64,000 nucleotides of DNA from DAOUAT01 sp964551735 (GTDB lineage: Bacteria; Chloroflexota; Anaerolineae; CG2-30-64-16), in NCBI GenBank assembly GCA_964551735.1, contig CAZKEF010000002.1:186001-250000 (forward strand), written 5' to 3'. The notes below the pieces were generated by a model. The model searched no databases. It had not been told where the DNA came from and saw only the letters and a program-made list of their open reading frames with translations. Shown piece after piece: positions 14,566-23,274 of the stretch (position 1 is the first letter of the stretch; each line of letters begins with the position of its first letter). Made by a program: the position numbers and the translations under genes.

Positions 14566-17184
14566 ATGCGATTACGACGCATTTCCCTGATCATCCTGGT
14601 CCTGGCCCTGATCGCTGCGGCCATCATCTTCCGCGCCCAACTCCTCGACCTGGGGCGCGCAGGCTGGGCCGCGGCCGGCGAGCGCATCGCCCAAATCCGC
14701 AATCCGCAATCCGCAGTCCGCAATCCCCTGACCGTCTCCGGCACCATCGAAGCCCGCACCCTCGACGTTGCCAGCACCGCAGCCGGGCGGCTCGCTGCGC
14801 TGCACGTGACCGAAGGTCGGGCCCTGGCCGCGGGGGACCTGGTGGCCGAGCTGGATGCAAGCCTGCTCGACGCGGAGATCGCCCAGGCGCTGGCTGTGCG
14901 TGCAGTCGCTGCGGCGCAGGTGACGTTGCTCCGGGCCGGCGTCCGGCCGGCTGACGTAGCCGTAGCCCAGGCCGCGATCGCAGTGGCCGAGGCCGGCCGA
15001 GACGCGGCCCAGGTCGCCTGGGGGGACGCGGAGGCCATGATCAACGCGCCCGGCCAGTTGGACGTGCAGATCGCACAGGCGAACGCTGCTGCGCACGTGG
15101 CAGCGGAACAGGTCACCGCCGCGCAAGAAGCCGCGACCGCGGCCGACCTGGAGCAGCAATTGTGGGCGCGCATGGTGGAGAGCCTGGCACAGGGGTTTGA
15201 GGTGCCTTCACCCATGCCCGGCGGCGGCACGATCCACATGGACGCGCCGCCGGACAAGCTGGCCGAAGCGCACTTCCAGTGGAACCTGGCCAGCCAGCGC
15301 ACATGGCAGGCCCACGCCCGCCATGTGTCGGCCACCGCGGGGCGGGATGCCGCGCAGCAGGCTCTGGCCGACTTGCGAAGCCAGCGCGCCGAGCCGCTGG
15401 CGCTGCGCGGGCAGGCCGACGCCGCCCGCGCAGCGTTTGATATGGCAGTCGCGGCCGTGGAGGCCGCTCAGGCCAACGTAGCCGTATTGGAGGCGGGCGC
15501 GACCGCCGAGCAGATCGCCGCGGCCCAGGCGTTGGTTGACCAGGCGGACGCGGCGATTGCGGCGCTGGAAGTCCGCCGCGACCAGGCGCGCATCCTCGCA
15601 CCCGAGGCCGGCGTTGTCACGACCGTGGCACGGCGTGGAGGCGAGGTGGTCGGGGCAGGCACAACTATCGTCCGACTGGCCGACTTGAGCCAGGTGACCC
15701 TGACGGCCTACGTGCCTGAGCCGGAAATCAGCCGGGTGGCGTTGGGCGGGGTCATGCAGGTGACAGTGGACTCGTTCCCCAGCCGGGTCTTCACTGGGAC
15801 CGTGACCCACATTGCGGACCAGGCCGAGTTCACGCCCAAGAACATCCAAACCCGTGCCGAGCGCGCCAACACCGTCTTCGCCGTCAAGGTGGCGCTGTCC
15901 AACCCTGGTGCCGCGCTTAAACCTGGAATGCCAGCCGACGCGACCTACTGCGGTGCGGACATGGACGCATGTCCCCCGATCGACGCTGGGACGCCCAATG
16001 CGACGCCTGCCAGCGACACGGACACGGCACCAACCATCACAGCCTCCGGAGCCATCGAGGCCATCGAGGTCACGGTGGGCGCCGAGCTGAGCGGCCGGGT
16101 CGTGCGAGTGGCTGTGGCCGAAGGAGATGCGGTGACCGGAGGGCAGACGTTGGTCGAGCTGGACGGGGCCGAGCTGGCCGCGCGCCGACTCGAGGCGCTG
16201 GCAACGGTATCCGCCGCACGTGCCGAGCTGGCGCGGGTGACAGCCCCGCCGCAACAAGCCCGCGTAGCTCAGGCTAAGGCAGGCGTCAAACAGGCTGAAG
16301 CCGCACGGGCCGCTGCGCAAGTCGCGCTGGCAACAGCCCGCACGTTGCGCGACAGCCCCCAAGAGCTCGACGCCGAGATCAACAGTGCGCGCGGCCAGGT
16401 GAAGACCGCCACGACCGCAGTGGACGCCGCGCGCGCCAGCTTGAAGGCTGCCCAGGTCTTGCAAGAAAGCCTGCCCAACCCAGGATCAGACGAGGAGAAG
16501 ACGCGGCGCGCGATGTACGACCGCAACGTCGCCGCCGCGGAAGCACAGCTCCGAGCAGCGCAGGCCCAAGAACGCGGTGCGAAGGCCGTGCTCGCCCAGT
16601 TGCAGGCCCTGGTCGTGGCATCGGTTGCGCTCGACGCAGCGGTTCATCGCGCTGAAGGGGAGCTCGCCCGGACGGAGGCTGGCTTGGCGACCGCGCAGGC
16701 CGCGCTGGCCCAAGCGCAGGCCTCAGCCCAGGCTGAGGCGGTGGCAGTCGCGCAGGCGCGCGTAGCGCAGGCTGCGGCAGGACTGGCGCTGGTGGATGCG
16801 ACGAGGGCCAGGCTGACAGTCGTCAGTCCGATCACGGGTACGGTCACGACGCAGGCCATCCACGGCGGCGAGGTGGCGCAGCCAGGCGCCAGCCTGCTGA
16901 CCGTAACTGACCTCCGAGCAGCGAAGCTGGTGATCTACGTGCCCACGGGCCAGATCGGTCAGGTGCGACTAGGGCAGGAAGCCAGGGTCGTTGTGGACGC
17001 TTATCCGGGCCGCATGTTCCGCGGCCGGGTGACCCGCATCGCCGACCAGGCCGAATTCACCCCGAAGAACGTGCAGACGCAGGAGGAACGGGTCAAGACG
17101 GTATTCGCCGTGGAGATCGGGCTGGAGAATGAGGAGGGCCTGCTCCGGCCGGGGATGCCAGCGGACGCAACGCTGAGACCATAA
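14566..17184 (+). CDS. double HlyD-type membrane fusion (adaptor) protein
   Basis: 872 residues, about twice the usual adaptor length, built as two tandem modules. After an N-terminal membrane helix (ISLIILVLALIAAAIIF) each module has a lipoyl half (GRLAALHVTEGRALAAGD; GRVVRVAVAEGDAVTGG), a long Ala-rich coiled coil, a second lipoyl half and a beta-barrel. Each ends with nearly the same motif: HIADQAEFTPKN (about 416) and RIADQAEFTPKN (about 825). Each is followed by LKPGMPADA or LRPGMPADA. Adaptors assemble as rings, so a fused dimer would give a trimer of fusions. Residues about 42-54 come from a 7-base array. Start: the ATG at 14566 after AGAGGA; the ATG at 14500 would read through the palindrome. 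Confidence 0.9.
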   Translation: MRLRRISLIILVLALIAAAIIFRAQLLDLGRAGWAAAGERIAQIRNPQSAVRNPLTVSGTIEARTLDVASTAAGRLAALHVTEGRALAAGDLVAELDASLLDAEIAQALAVRAVAAAQVTLLRAGVRPADVAVAQAAIAVAEAGRDAAQVAWGDAEAMINAPGQLDVQIAQANAAAHVAAEQVTAAQEAATAADLEQQLWARMVESLAQGFEVPSPMPGGGTIHMDAPPDKLAEAHFQWNLASQRTWQAHARHVSATAGRDAAQQALADLRSQRAEPLALRGQADAARAAFDMAVAAVEAAQANVAVLEAGATAEQIAAAQALVDQADAAIAALEVRRDQARILAPEAGVVTTVARRGGEVVGAGTTIVRLADLSQVTLTAYVPEPEISRVALGGVMQVTVDSFPSRVFTGTVTHIADQAEFTPKNIQTRAERANTVFAVKVALSNPGAALKPGMPADATYCGADMDACPPIDAGTPNATPASDTDTAPTITASGAIEAIEVTVGAELSGRVVRVAVAEGDAVTGGQTLVELDGAELAARRLEALATVSAARAELARVTAPPQQARVAQAKAGVKQAEAARAAAQVALATARTLRDSPQELDAEINSARGQVKTATTAVDAARASLKAAQVLQESLPNPGSDEEKTRRAMYDRNVAAAEAQLRAAQAQERGAKAVLAQLQALVVASVALDAAVHRAEGELARTEAGLATAQAALAQAQASAQAEAVAVAQARVAQAAAGLALVDATRARLTVVSPITGTVTTQAIHGGEVAQPGASLLTVTDLRAAKLVIYVPTGQIGQVRLGQEARVVVDAYPGRMFRGRVTRIADQAEFTPKNVQTQEERVKTVFAVEIGLENEEGLLRPGMPADATLRP
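14692..14726. repeat. heptamer tandem repeat inside adaptor gene
   Basis: Five units: caaatcc, gcaatcc, gcaatcc, gcagtcc, gcaatcc. It encodes QIRNPQSAVRNP just after the membrane helix, where extra length is easily tolerated. Confidence 0.85.
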
Positions 17185-17317
17185 GTCATTCCAGGGGAGT
17201 TTTCTGCCCATTAAGGTCTTCCAATACCGAATCGGGGAATTTCTTCGGTGCTATTCTGAGCGGATTGCCCCCTGGTCGCTCGCGAGGGTGTGCATCCAGC
17301 GAATAATCTCCGCAGCA
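17185..17317. other. 133-bp gap between convergent genes with a possible dispersed repeat
   Basis: No gene. The piece 17235-17330 (ttctgagcggattgcc ... gcatccagcgaataatct) resembles the 'CATTCTGA ... CGAATCTC' elements at 1673 and 18270. No clear terminator hairpin with a T-run was seen. Confidence 0.4.
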
Positions 17318-18244
17318 CTAGAAACTGCACCGCGCATCCAGGCGGTGCAGACCGGCATCCAGCGCGGCCTGCACCGCGGCACGGTACTCGGCGCGGGTGA
17401 TGGGATGGTTCAACTCTGGGTATGCGCCCGCACGGTACGCAGGCCGGTACTGCGACATCACGTTAAGGTAGGTGTCCGGCGAAATCTCGGTTGCCAGAAA
17501 GCGCACAATCTCCTCGGTGCCTGCCAACCCGCCGGGCAGCAGCAAGTGGCGCACCAGCAGCCCGCGCATGGCCAGCCCCTGCGGGTCGATCTGCAAGTCA
17601 CCCACCTGGCGATGCATCTCCTTGACGGCCGCCCGGTTGACCGCCGAATAGTCCGGCGCCAGTGAGTAACGCAGGCCGTAGGCCGCATCCGCGTATTTCA
17701 TGTCCGGCATATAGATGTCCACCACGCCGTCCAGCAGCCTCAGGGTGGAGAGCGCGTCGTAACCGCCGGTGTTGTAAACTAGGGGGAGCCGCAGCCCTGC
17801 CTGTGCCGCGACCAGCACGGCGGCCAGGATCTGGGGAACCACATGAGTGGGGGACACCAAGTTGATGTTATGGCAGCCGTAGGATTGAAGTTGCAGCATG
17901 ACGGCCGTCAGTTCCTCCGGACCGACCGCATTCCCCTCGTCGGTCTGGCTTATATCGTAGTTCTGACAGTACTGGCAGTGCAGGTTACAGCGGGTGAAAA
18001 AGATCGTGCCCGAACCGCGCCAGCCCCGCAGCGGGTCCTCCTCTCCAAGGTGTGGCCCAAAGCTGCTGACGCGCGCCTGCCCGGCGGTGTGACACGCGCC
18101 CAACTCCCCGTGCAGGCGGTCAACCAGACAGCATCGCGGGCAGATGTCGCACGCCGCAAGCCGGGCGTATGCCGCTTCGACACGACGCACCAGCTCCCCG
18201 CTGCGCCACAGGACGACGTAGGACGGTTCCTCAACCTCAATCAT
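17318..18244 (-). CDS. radical SAM protein, PflX/COG1313-like
   Basis: 308 residues. Radical SAM cluster motif CNLHCQYCQNYDIS (about 86-99) gives CxxxCxxC with the aromatic before the last Cys. An extra N-terminal Cys group (CDICPRCCLVDR, then GACH) precedes it, as in the PflA-like COG1313 family. VYNTGGYD, DIYMPDMKYAD and LLVRHLLLPGG also match. These enzymes use an iron-sulphur cluster to cleave SAM; the substrate of this branch is not known. It lies 35 bases downstream of the GNAT gene on the same strand. Confidence 0.85.
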   Translation of the reverse strand: MIEVEEPSYVVLWRSGELVRRVEAAYARLAACDICPRCCLVDRLHGELGACHTAGQARVSSFGPHLGEEDPLRGWRGSGTIFFTRCNLHCQYCQNYDISQTDEGNAVGPEELTAVMLQLQSYGCHNINLVSPTHVVPQILAAVLVAAQAGLRLPLVYNTGGYDALSTLRLLDGVVDIYMPDMKYADAAYGLRYSLAPDYSAVNRAAVKEMHRQVGDLQIDPQGLAMRGLLVRHLLLPGGLAGTEEIVRFLATEISPDTYLNVMSQYRPAYRAGAYPELNHPITRAEYRAAVQAALDAGLHRLDARCSF

Positions 18245-18269
18245 TATGGCGGTTCCAGATCCTCACTCC

Positions 18270-18300
18270 CGATGGTCGCTCAGAATGACAGGGACAGCCG
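18270..18300. repeat. dispersed 'GTCGCTCAGAATGACA' element at GNAT stop
   Basis: The string gtcgctcagaatgacaggg is the opposite orientation of the piece that ends cinA. It encodes the last residues (LSLSF) and stop of the GNAT gene. Confidence 0.45.
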
Positions 18301-19134
18301 CATTTCCCACTGCCGGATCGTCACCAGGAAGTGCAGCGCGGCCAGAGCCCGATTGAGACCATCGTCGGCCGGCACGTTGGTAATGGTCAGCATGCGGCCG
18401 CGGTAGCGATGCGCCAACGCCTGCAACAGGGCGCGGCCTGCCCGCACCGGCCCAAAATCGGGATCGACGCCGGCGCCGAGGATAGAGACGGTCTCTGCAT
18501 GATCGGTCACAATGCACCAGGCAGCCGGGCGACCATCCATATCCAGCCGATAGCCGCGCGTCCGGTCGAGCATCTTGCGCAGGGTGGCCGGCTCCCGCTG
18601 CCAGCACGGCGGCTGATCGTGCCATCCACCGAAATCGGCCAGCAGTGCAACCGGGTCGGCGGGCGCCAACAGCTCCGCGGGGATGGGCAGCGAATCGGCG
18701 TCCGCCGGGAAGCGCCAGCTCAAAAGCTCGCGCTCGACCACGAAGCCGAGACCCTCATACAGCGCACGCGCTGGCGCGTTGCGGTCAATGACCTCCAAGG
18801 TCAGCTGGCGTAGGCCGGTCGAACGCGCCTGGTCCAGGAGCGCAGCCATCATGGCGCGGGCGATGCCCTGTCGCCGCCACTGGGGCCGCACACCCACGGC
18901 GCACACCCACCCGCGGCCGCCGCGCTGAGCCAGCAGCGCCAGGCCGGCCAGTTCCGCCCCGGCTCGCGCCACCACAGAAAGGTTGCCCTGAATGTCATAA
19001 AAATCGTGCATTGCGGCCATCTGATCGGGGGTCAGGCGCAGGGGCACGAAGTAGTCAGCATATGCGGCGTTCAGCGCAGAAGCCTGCTCGGCGGGGCTGA
19101 CCGCCGCGGCCGGCAGCAATTCCCAATCGATCAT
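18280..19134 (-). CDS. GNAT family N-acetyltransferase
   Basis: 284 residues. The N-terminal half is a GNAT domain: VCAVGVRPQWRRQGIARAMM (about 78-97) is the acetyl-CoA motif A with the RRQGIA loop, and APARALYEGLGFVVERE (about 122-138) is motif B. The second half (about 150-284) has GAGVDPDFGPVRAGRALLQAL and NVPADDGLNRALAALHF, likely a second, degenerate GNAT fold. Substrate unknown. The final LSLSF and the stop come from a dispersed repeat. A promoter lies 20-45 bases upstream. Confidence 0.85.
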   Translation of the reverse strand: MIDWELLPAAAVSPAEQASALNAAYADYFVPLRLTPDQMAAMHDFYDIQGNLSVVARAGAELAGLALLAQRGGRGWVCAVGVRPQWRRQGIARAMMAALLDQARSTGLRQLTLEVIDRNAPARALYEGLGFVVERELLSWRFPADADSLPIPAELLAPADPVALLADFGGWHDQPPCWQREPATLRKMLDRTRGYRLDMDGRPAAWCIVTDHAETVSILGAGVDPDFGPVRAGRALLQALAHRYRGRMLTITNVPADDGLNRALAALHFLVTIRQWEMRLSLSF

Positions 19135-19150
19135 CTTTCACCTCATCGGC

Positions 19151-19179
19151 AGGATAGCACAGCGGGCCAAGTGCGTCAA
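19151..19179 (-). promoter_or_regulatory. promoter of the GNAT gene
   Basis: Minus strand TTGACG (19179-19174), 17-base spacer, TATCCT (19156-19151). The start point would be near 19144, ten bases before the ATG. Confidence 0.8.
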
Positions 19180-19205
19180 CAGGAGCGAACTGTAATGCGC
19201 GCAGC

Positions 19206-19234
19206 TTGTCAGACGCCCGCACCCGACCTATAAT
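19206..19234 (+). promoter_or_regulatory. promoter of the membrane metalloprotease gene (leaderless)
   Basis: TTGTCA (19206-19211), 17-base spacer, TATAAT (19229-19234). The expected start is 19241-19244, and the ATG is at 19244, so the mRNA is probably leaderless. Confidence 0.8.
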
Positions 19235-19243
19235 TCCCGCATT

Positions 19244-20572
19244 ATGAGCACAGGTTCGTTGACGGCAAGCATCGCGCGGCCCAAGCCGCGGCTGAGTGTC
19301 GGACATAGCCTCCGGCGCTGGCTCGGTCGCGCGGCGGTATACCTCTTCCTGATCCTGTTCGTGGTTAGCGATGGGTACATTGGCGCAGCGCGCATAGATT
19401 TCGCAGTGCGTCAGGCCATCGCTGGAACAGGCTTCCCCCTGGCCGCATGGGAGGTTCAGGCTATCAGCCAGAAGGTGCGCGATGCCGTGGGGCGCCCCGG
19501 GAAAAACCTATCGCTGCAGGAACAGCATGACCTGGTGCTGGCGTACTTCGACGGGGTGAGCCGGATCGAACAGCTCACGGCCGAGATCGAACGCATCTAC
19601 GCGGACCCCAGTCTGACCAACCACGCCAGCGCTGCCGCCCCACAGCAGGCCGAACTGGAAGCGCTGCGCGCGACGCAGGAGGCACGGCGGCCTGCGGTCG
19701 AGCGCATCCTAGAGCAGCAGGTGGGCGAGGTGCTGACCGACCTGGGCCTGGCCACCGCAGGCCACGTCTGGCCGCCTGTGCGGTTCCAGTTCACCGAAAG
19801 CCCGAACTACCTGATACTCTCCCCGCGCAACCGGATCGCGGTCGAAAGGGGGGTATACCTGGACCCGACCTTGCCGGTGGCGGAAATGGAACGGATCGAG
19901 GCGCAGCTCCAGGCCGGGTTGGACATGAGCGCCCTGGTGGATGGCACCGGGGGGTTTTCGTCCTACCCTACCATGGTGCTGGCCTATTCGGTGCCGGAAT
20001 GGGTGATTGACACGGTGGCGCACGAGTGGCTGCACACCTACATGCTGTTCCGACCCCTGGGCTGGCACTACTACGACAGCGGCGGGATGCGGACCATCAA
20101 CGAAACTGTCGCCTCCATCTTTGGCGGGGAGGTCAGCCGGCAGGTCATGCTGCGGTTCTATCCCGACCGGGTGCGGCCCGAGGCGTGGCCTCGCCCATTG
20201 TCCATGCGCCGCGATTGGCTAGACCCGGCTGAGACCGGCGACGACTTTGATTTCGGCGCCTTCATGCGCAGCACCCGGCTCGAGGTCGACCGCCTGCTGG
20301 CCGCCGGACACATCGAGGGGGCCGAGGTGTTCATGGAGGCCCAACGCCGTGTGCTGGTCGAGCGCGGCTATGGCCTCCGGAGACTGAACCAGGCTTATTT
20401 TGCGTTCCACGGCTCCTACGCGGTGGGCTCGGCTGCCACCGATCCCATCGGCGGCAAGCTGCGGCTGCTGCGCCAAAGCGCGGGCAGCCTGGACAAGTTC
20501 GTGCGGATCGTAGCCCGGTTCAATGACCCCAGCGATCTGGACGCCGCTTTGGCCGATGCTGCCCTTCGCTGA
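19244..20572 (+). CDS. membrane-anchored zinc metalloprotease-like protein
   Basis: 442 residues. One N-terminal membrane helix (AVYLFLILFVVSDGYIGAA, about 32-50) precedes a large soluble part. The zinc-binding motif HEWLH is at 260-264, and INETVASIFGGE follows with Glu287 as likely third ligand, the gluzincin pattern. A coiled region (about 100-150) precedes the catalytic part. I do not recognise a named family. The active site should face outward if the helix is a signal anchor. Its stop overlaps sfsA by 17 bases. Confidence 0.7.
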   Translation: MSTGSLTASIARPKPRLSVGHSLRRWLGRAAVYLFLILFVVSDGYIGAARIDFAVRQAIAGTGFPLAAWEVQAISQKVRDAVGRPGKNLSLQEQHDLVLAYFDGVSRIEQLTAEIERIYADPSLTNHASAAAPQQAELEALRATQEARRPAVERILEQQVGEVLTDLGLATAGHVWPPVRFQFTESPNYLILSPRNRIAVERGVYLDPTLPVAEMERIEAQLQAGLDMSALVDGTGGFSSYPTMVLAYSVPEWVIDTVAHEWLHTYMLFRPLGWHYYDSGGMRTINETVASIFGGEVSRQVMLRFYPDRVRPEAWPRPLSMRRDWLDPAETGDDFDFGAFMRSTRLEVDRLLAAGHIEGAEVFMEAQRRVLVERGYGLRRLNQAYFAFHGSYAVGSAATDPIGGKLRLLRQSAGSLDKFVRIVARFNDPSDLDAALADAALR

Positions 20573-21275
20573 CCCCCTTCTGCCAACCACCTTCTTGCGC
20601 CGCGAGAACCGGTTCCGGGCGACCTTACGACTGGAAGGCCGCGAGATTGCCGCGCATGTACCCAACTCCGGCCTGCTGGGCGAGTTGTTGGCCCCTGGCG
20701 CCGCCTGTTACGTCACCCCTAACGCAGCCGTCGGCAAAACCAGCCACACTCTGCGGATAGTCAACTATCGCGATCAACTGGTGAGCGTGGACACCCGTTT
20801 GCCCAGCTCCCTATTTACCGACGCATGGGGGCGCAAGGGGTCTTACCCTGAATTTGCCGGCTACACGCAAAGAGCACAAGAGGTCACCCGCGGTGAAAGC
20901 CGACTGGACTTCCTGCTGACGGACGAGGCAGGCCGGCGGCTGTGGGTCGAAACCAAGTCGGTCACGCTGGTGGGGGATGAGCGCACCGGGCTGCCTGCGG
21001 GCGTGGCCTTCTTCCCCGACGCGCCCACGGCGCGTGGCGCGAAACACCTAGGCGAACTGACGGCAGCGCTCGCCGATGGGGACTCGGCTGCTGTCGTCTT
21101 CGTGGTGCAACGGGGCGACGCATGTGCGTTCGCGCCCCACCCGACGGCCGACCCGACATTCGCGGCTGCGCTGAGTCGGGCACAACATGCAGGGGTGATG
21201 GTTTTCGCTTATGTGTGCGATGTGACGCTGGAAGGGATTGAGATCAGCCGCGCAATCCCGGTCGAATTGCTCTGA
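20556..21275 (+). CDS. sfsA: SfsA family nuclease-like protein
   Basis: 239 residues, normal for SfsA. Family motifs: FLRRENRFRA (about 14), AHVPNSGLLGELL (about 33), YDQ-region NYRDQLVSVDTRLPS, FAGYTQRAQEVTRGESRLDFLL and WVETKSVTL. The last two hold the PD-(D/E)xK-like residues D and ExK. SfsA was named from sugar fermentation genetics in E. coli; a nuclease-like fold is inferred, the role is unsettled. The ATG at 20556 fits the family start; it lies inside the upstream gene's last codons. Confidence 0.93.
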   Translation: MLPFADPLLPTTFLRRENRFRATLRLEGREIAAHVPNSGLLGELLAPGAACYVTPNAAVGKTSHTLRIVNYRDQLVSVDTRLPSSLFTDAWGRKGSYPEFAGYTQRAQEVTRGESRLDFLLTDEAGRRLWVETKSVTLVGDERTGLPAGVAFFPDAPTARGAKHLGELTAALADGDSAAVVFVVQRGDACAFAPHPTADPTFAAALSRAQHAGVMVFAYVCDVTLEGIEISRAIPVELL

Positions 21276-21370
21276 AATCACGACCCGGCGTGCCGAAATC
21301 GAGGCTTTCGCCGGTCTGTCCCGTTAACCACCCAACCGGCCTAAGCCTCGACTCCAGATAGCCAGCGTCA
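21276..21370. repeat. GIEASAG palindromic element, copy B, between convergent genes
   Basis: Arms at 21297-21315 (aatcgaggctttcgccggt) and 21335-21353 (accggcctaagcctcgact) pair with two or three mismatches. The element fills most of the gap between sfsA and dinB and could serve as a two-way hairpin. No T-run was seen. Confidence 0.8.
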
Positions 21371-22570
21371 TTACCGCTCCGACCTCTCGCGGCCGGTCCA
21401 CAATGCCTCCGGCTCCTCCAGCAGCGAGGCGCGTTGGATGGCATGTTCACCGAAACGGGCACGGATGCGGTCCAACGCGGCTTCGAGTTGGGCCTGGCGC
21501 GTGTCCTGTTGCTCGAACAAACGCAGCTGCCGGGCGGCCTGGGTCAGGTTATCCGCGCTGACCCCCAACAGCCGCACGGGCCGGCGGTCCCATGCAGCTT
21601 CGAACAGGGCCAACGCCTGGGCGTAGATGGCCGCGCCGGCGTCGGTGGGCTCGGCCAGGGTGGCCTGGCGGGAGAGGGTGGTGAAGTCGCCGTAGCGCAG
21701 CTTCAGGCTCACCGTGCGCGCCCGCAGGCCATGGTACCGCAAGCGCGCGGCCACGGCATCGCTCAACCGCAACAGCTCCCGGCGCAGCAAGGCTGGATCG
21801 CGGATGTCTTGCGCGAAGGTCTCCTCGCGGCTCAGCGACTTGGCCTCGTGCTCCGGGGTGACGGGGCTGTCGTCGAATCCGTGTGCGGCGCGCCACAGCC
21901 CATCGCCATGCGCAATGCCGAACCACAATCGTAACTCCTCAACTTGCAGCCGCGCCAGGTCGCCGATGGTTTCCACGCCCAGCCGGGCCAGCTCACGCGC
22001 GGTCACCTGGCCCACGCCCCACAGCTTGCGGATCGGCAGCGGCGCCAGGAATGCTGCCTCCTCACCCGGCGGGACCACAGTGATGCCGTGCGGCTTGCGG
22101 AAGTCGCTGGCAATCTTGGCCACCAGCTTATTGCCCGCCACACCCAACGACGCGGAAAGCCGCAACTCGGCCAGGATCCGATCCTGGAGGGTGCGCGCCA
22201 ACTGGGCCGGCGGACCGTAGTGCGCTTCGGTGCCGGTCACATCCAGGAAGGCTTCGTCAATGGAAAGCGGTTCCAGCAGCGGCGTGTATCCGCCCAGCAG
22301 TGCCATCACCTGACGGGACATCTCGACGTAGCGGTCGCGGTGGCCGGCGACGATGATCACATGAGGACACAAGCGCAGCGCCTGCGCAGTGGGCATGGCT
22401 GAGTGAATGCCGAACTTGCGCGCCTCGTAGGAGGCCGACGAGACCACCCCGCGCGCCTCAGGGCGACCGGCGACGATCACCGGCAAGCCGATCAGTCTTG
22501 GGTCATCCAACCGCTCGACCGCGACGAAGAAAGCGTCGAGGTCAAGGTGGATGATGGCGCGAGCAGACAT
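21371..22570 (-). CDS. dinB: DNA polymerase IV (Y family)
   Basis: 399 residues. Translesion polymerase: HLDLDAFFVAVE (about 8-19) has the first metal Asp, and LSIDEAFLDVTG (about 103) has the SIDEA pair. YEARKFGIHSAMPTAQA is the fingers motif and SLGVAGNKLVAKIAS the thumb region. KLWGVGQVTARELARLG is the helix-hairpin-helix, and the little finger follows. Near the C-terminus ARQLRLF matches the beta-clamp binding motif QLxLF. The start is the ATG at 22570; a longer frame upstream only translates the palindrome. Confidence 0.96.
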   Translation of the reverse strand: MSARAIIHLDLDAFFVAVERLDDPRLIGLPVIVAGRPEARGVVSSASYEARKFGIHSAMPTAQALRLCPHVIIVAGHRDRYVEMSRQVMALLGGYTPLLEPLSIDEAFLDVTGTEAHYGPPAQLARTLQDRILAELRLSASLGVAGNKLVAKIASDFRKPHGITVVPPGEEAAFLAPLPIRKLWGVGQVTARELARLGVETIGDLARLQVEELRLWFGIAHGDGLWRAAHGFDDSPVTPEHEAKSLSREETFAQDIRDPALLRRELLRLSDAVAARLRYHGLRARTVSLKLRYGDFTTLSRQATLAEPTDAGAAIYAQALALFEAAWDRRPVRLLGVSADNLTQAARQLRLFEQQDTRQAQLEAALDRIRARFGEHAIQRASLLEEPEALWTGRERSER

Positions 22571-22585
22571 AGGTTTCACGGGATC

Positions 22586-22618
22586 AGAAACCAGGTTTCT
22601 CGGAGAAACCTGGTTTTT
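22586..22618. repeat. palindromic hairpin, copy 2 (before dinB)
   Basis: Arms agaaaccaggtttct and agaaacctggttttt around CGG, one mismatch from copy 1 (6651-6683). It lies between the stop of the membrane gene and the dinB start, 16 bases from the ATG. Confidence 0.9.
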
Positions 22619-22625
22619 GAAACGC

Positions 22626-23099
22626 TTACTCGGGCTTAGCTGCGGCGAAGACCAGGCCGCCCAGCGCGCCCAGCGCCGCGCCGATGAGCAGGCTGGCCGG
22701 GAAGCAGCACAGCAGCGCGATCCCCGCGAAGGTGCCCGACCCGAACAGGACATTGGGGTCAATGCCCGCCTGTTGAAGCTGACTCAAAGTTTCGAGCGGA
22801 AGCTGGCTCACGAAGGCATCCGCACCGCCAACGAGGGACACGCTCAATGGGGTCAAAATGACCTGGAGCAGGCCCGCGATGGCGCCGGCGATGAGGCCGG
22901 CCAGCGCGCCTTGCCCGGCCGCGGGGCCAGCTTCGCGCCGCGGGGGCAGCCAGTAACCGGCCAACGCGCCGGTCACCAGGTAGCCGATGAGCATCAGCGG
23001 CAGGCTCAGGCAGCCCAAGATGGGCACCAGGCTCAACAACTCGAAAATGATCAGGAGCAGGCCGCCCGCCAGGCCGGCCTTGAGAAAGGGACGGGACAT
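22626..23099 (-). CDS. small multi-pass membrane protein
   Basis: 157 residues with four hydrophobic stretches: LLLIIFELLSLV, LPLMLIGYLVTGALAGYWL, LAGLIAGAIAGLLQVIL and GIALLCCFPASLLIGAALGALGGLVF. Gly/Ala-rich, no catalytic motif, no family recognised. Such proteins are common in Chloroflexota. It has its own promoter and probably shares the transcript with dinB, 55 bases downstream. Confidence 0.6.
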   Translation of the reverse strand: MSRPFLKAGLAGGLLLIIFELLSLVPILGCLSLPLMLIGYLVTGALAGYWLPPRREAGPAAGQGALAGLIAGAIAGLLQVILTPLSVSLVGGADAFVSQLPLETLSQLQQAGIDPNVLFGSGTFAGIALLCCFPASLLIGAALGALGGLVFAAAKPE

Positions 23100-23137
23100 C
23101 GGTTCCTCCTTGCATTGTGTGGGACGATCTGACCTGG

Positions 23138-23166
23138 ACTATAGCACCCCACAAGCCGGTTGTCAA
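23138..23166 (-). promoter_or_regulatory. promoter of membrane gene and dinB
   Basis: Minus strand TTGACA (23166-23161), 17-base spacer, TATAGT (23143-23138). Near consensus. Confidence 0.8.
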
Positions 23167-23194
23167 CGATAACTGGAGCAAGAGCGCCATGAAA

Positions 23195-23224
23195 TTGGCC
23201 CAAGACGGGACCTTCACGTATAAT
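23195..23224 (+). promoter_or_regulatory. promoter of trmI
   Basis: TTGGCC (23195-23200), 18-base spacer, TATAAT (23219-23224). The leader would be about 45 bases with AGGA before the ATG at 23275. Confidence 0.65.
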
Positions 23225-23274
23225 CACTTCTCGCTAGCGGTGCGCGCACCCAATCCAACACAGGATAAGTCATA

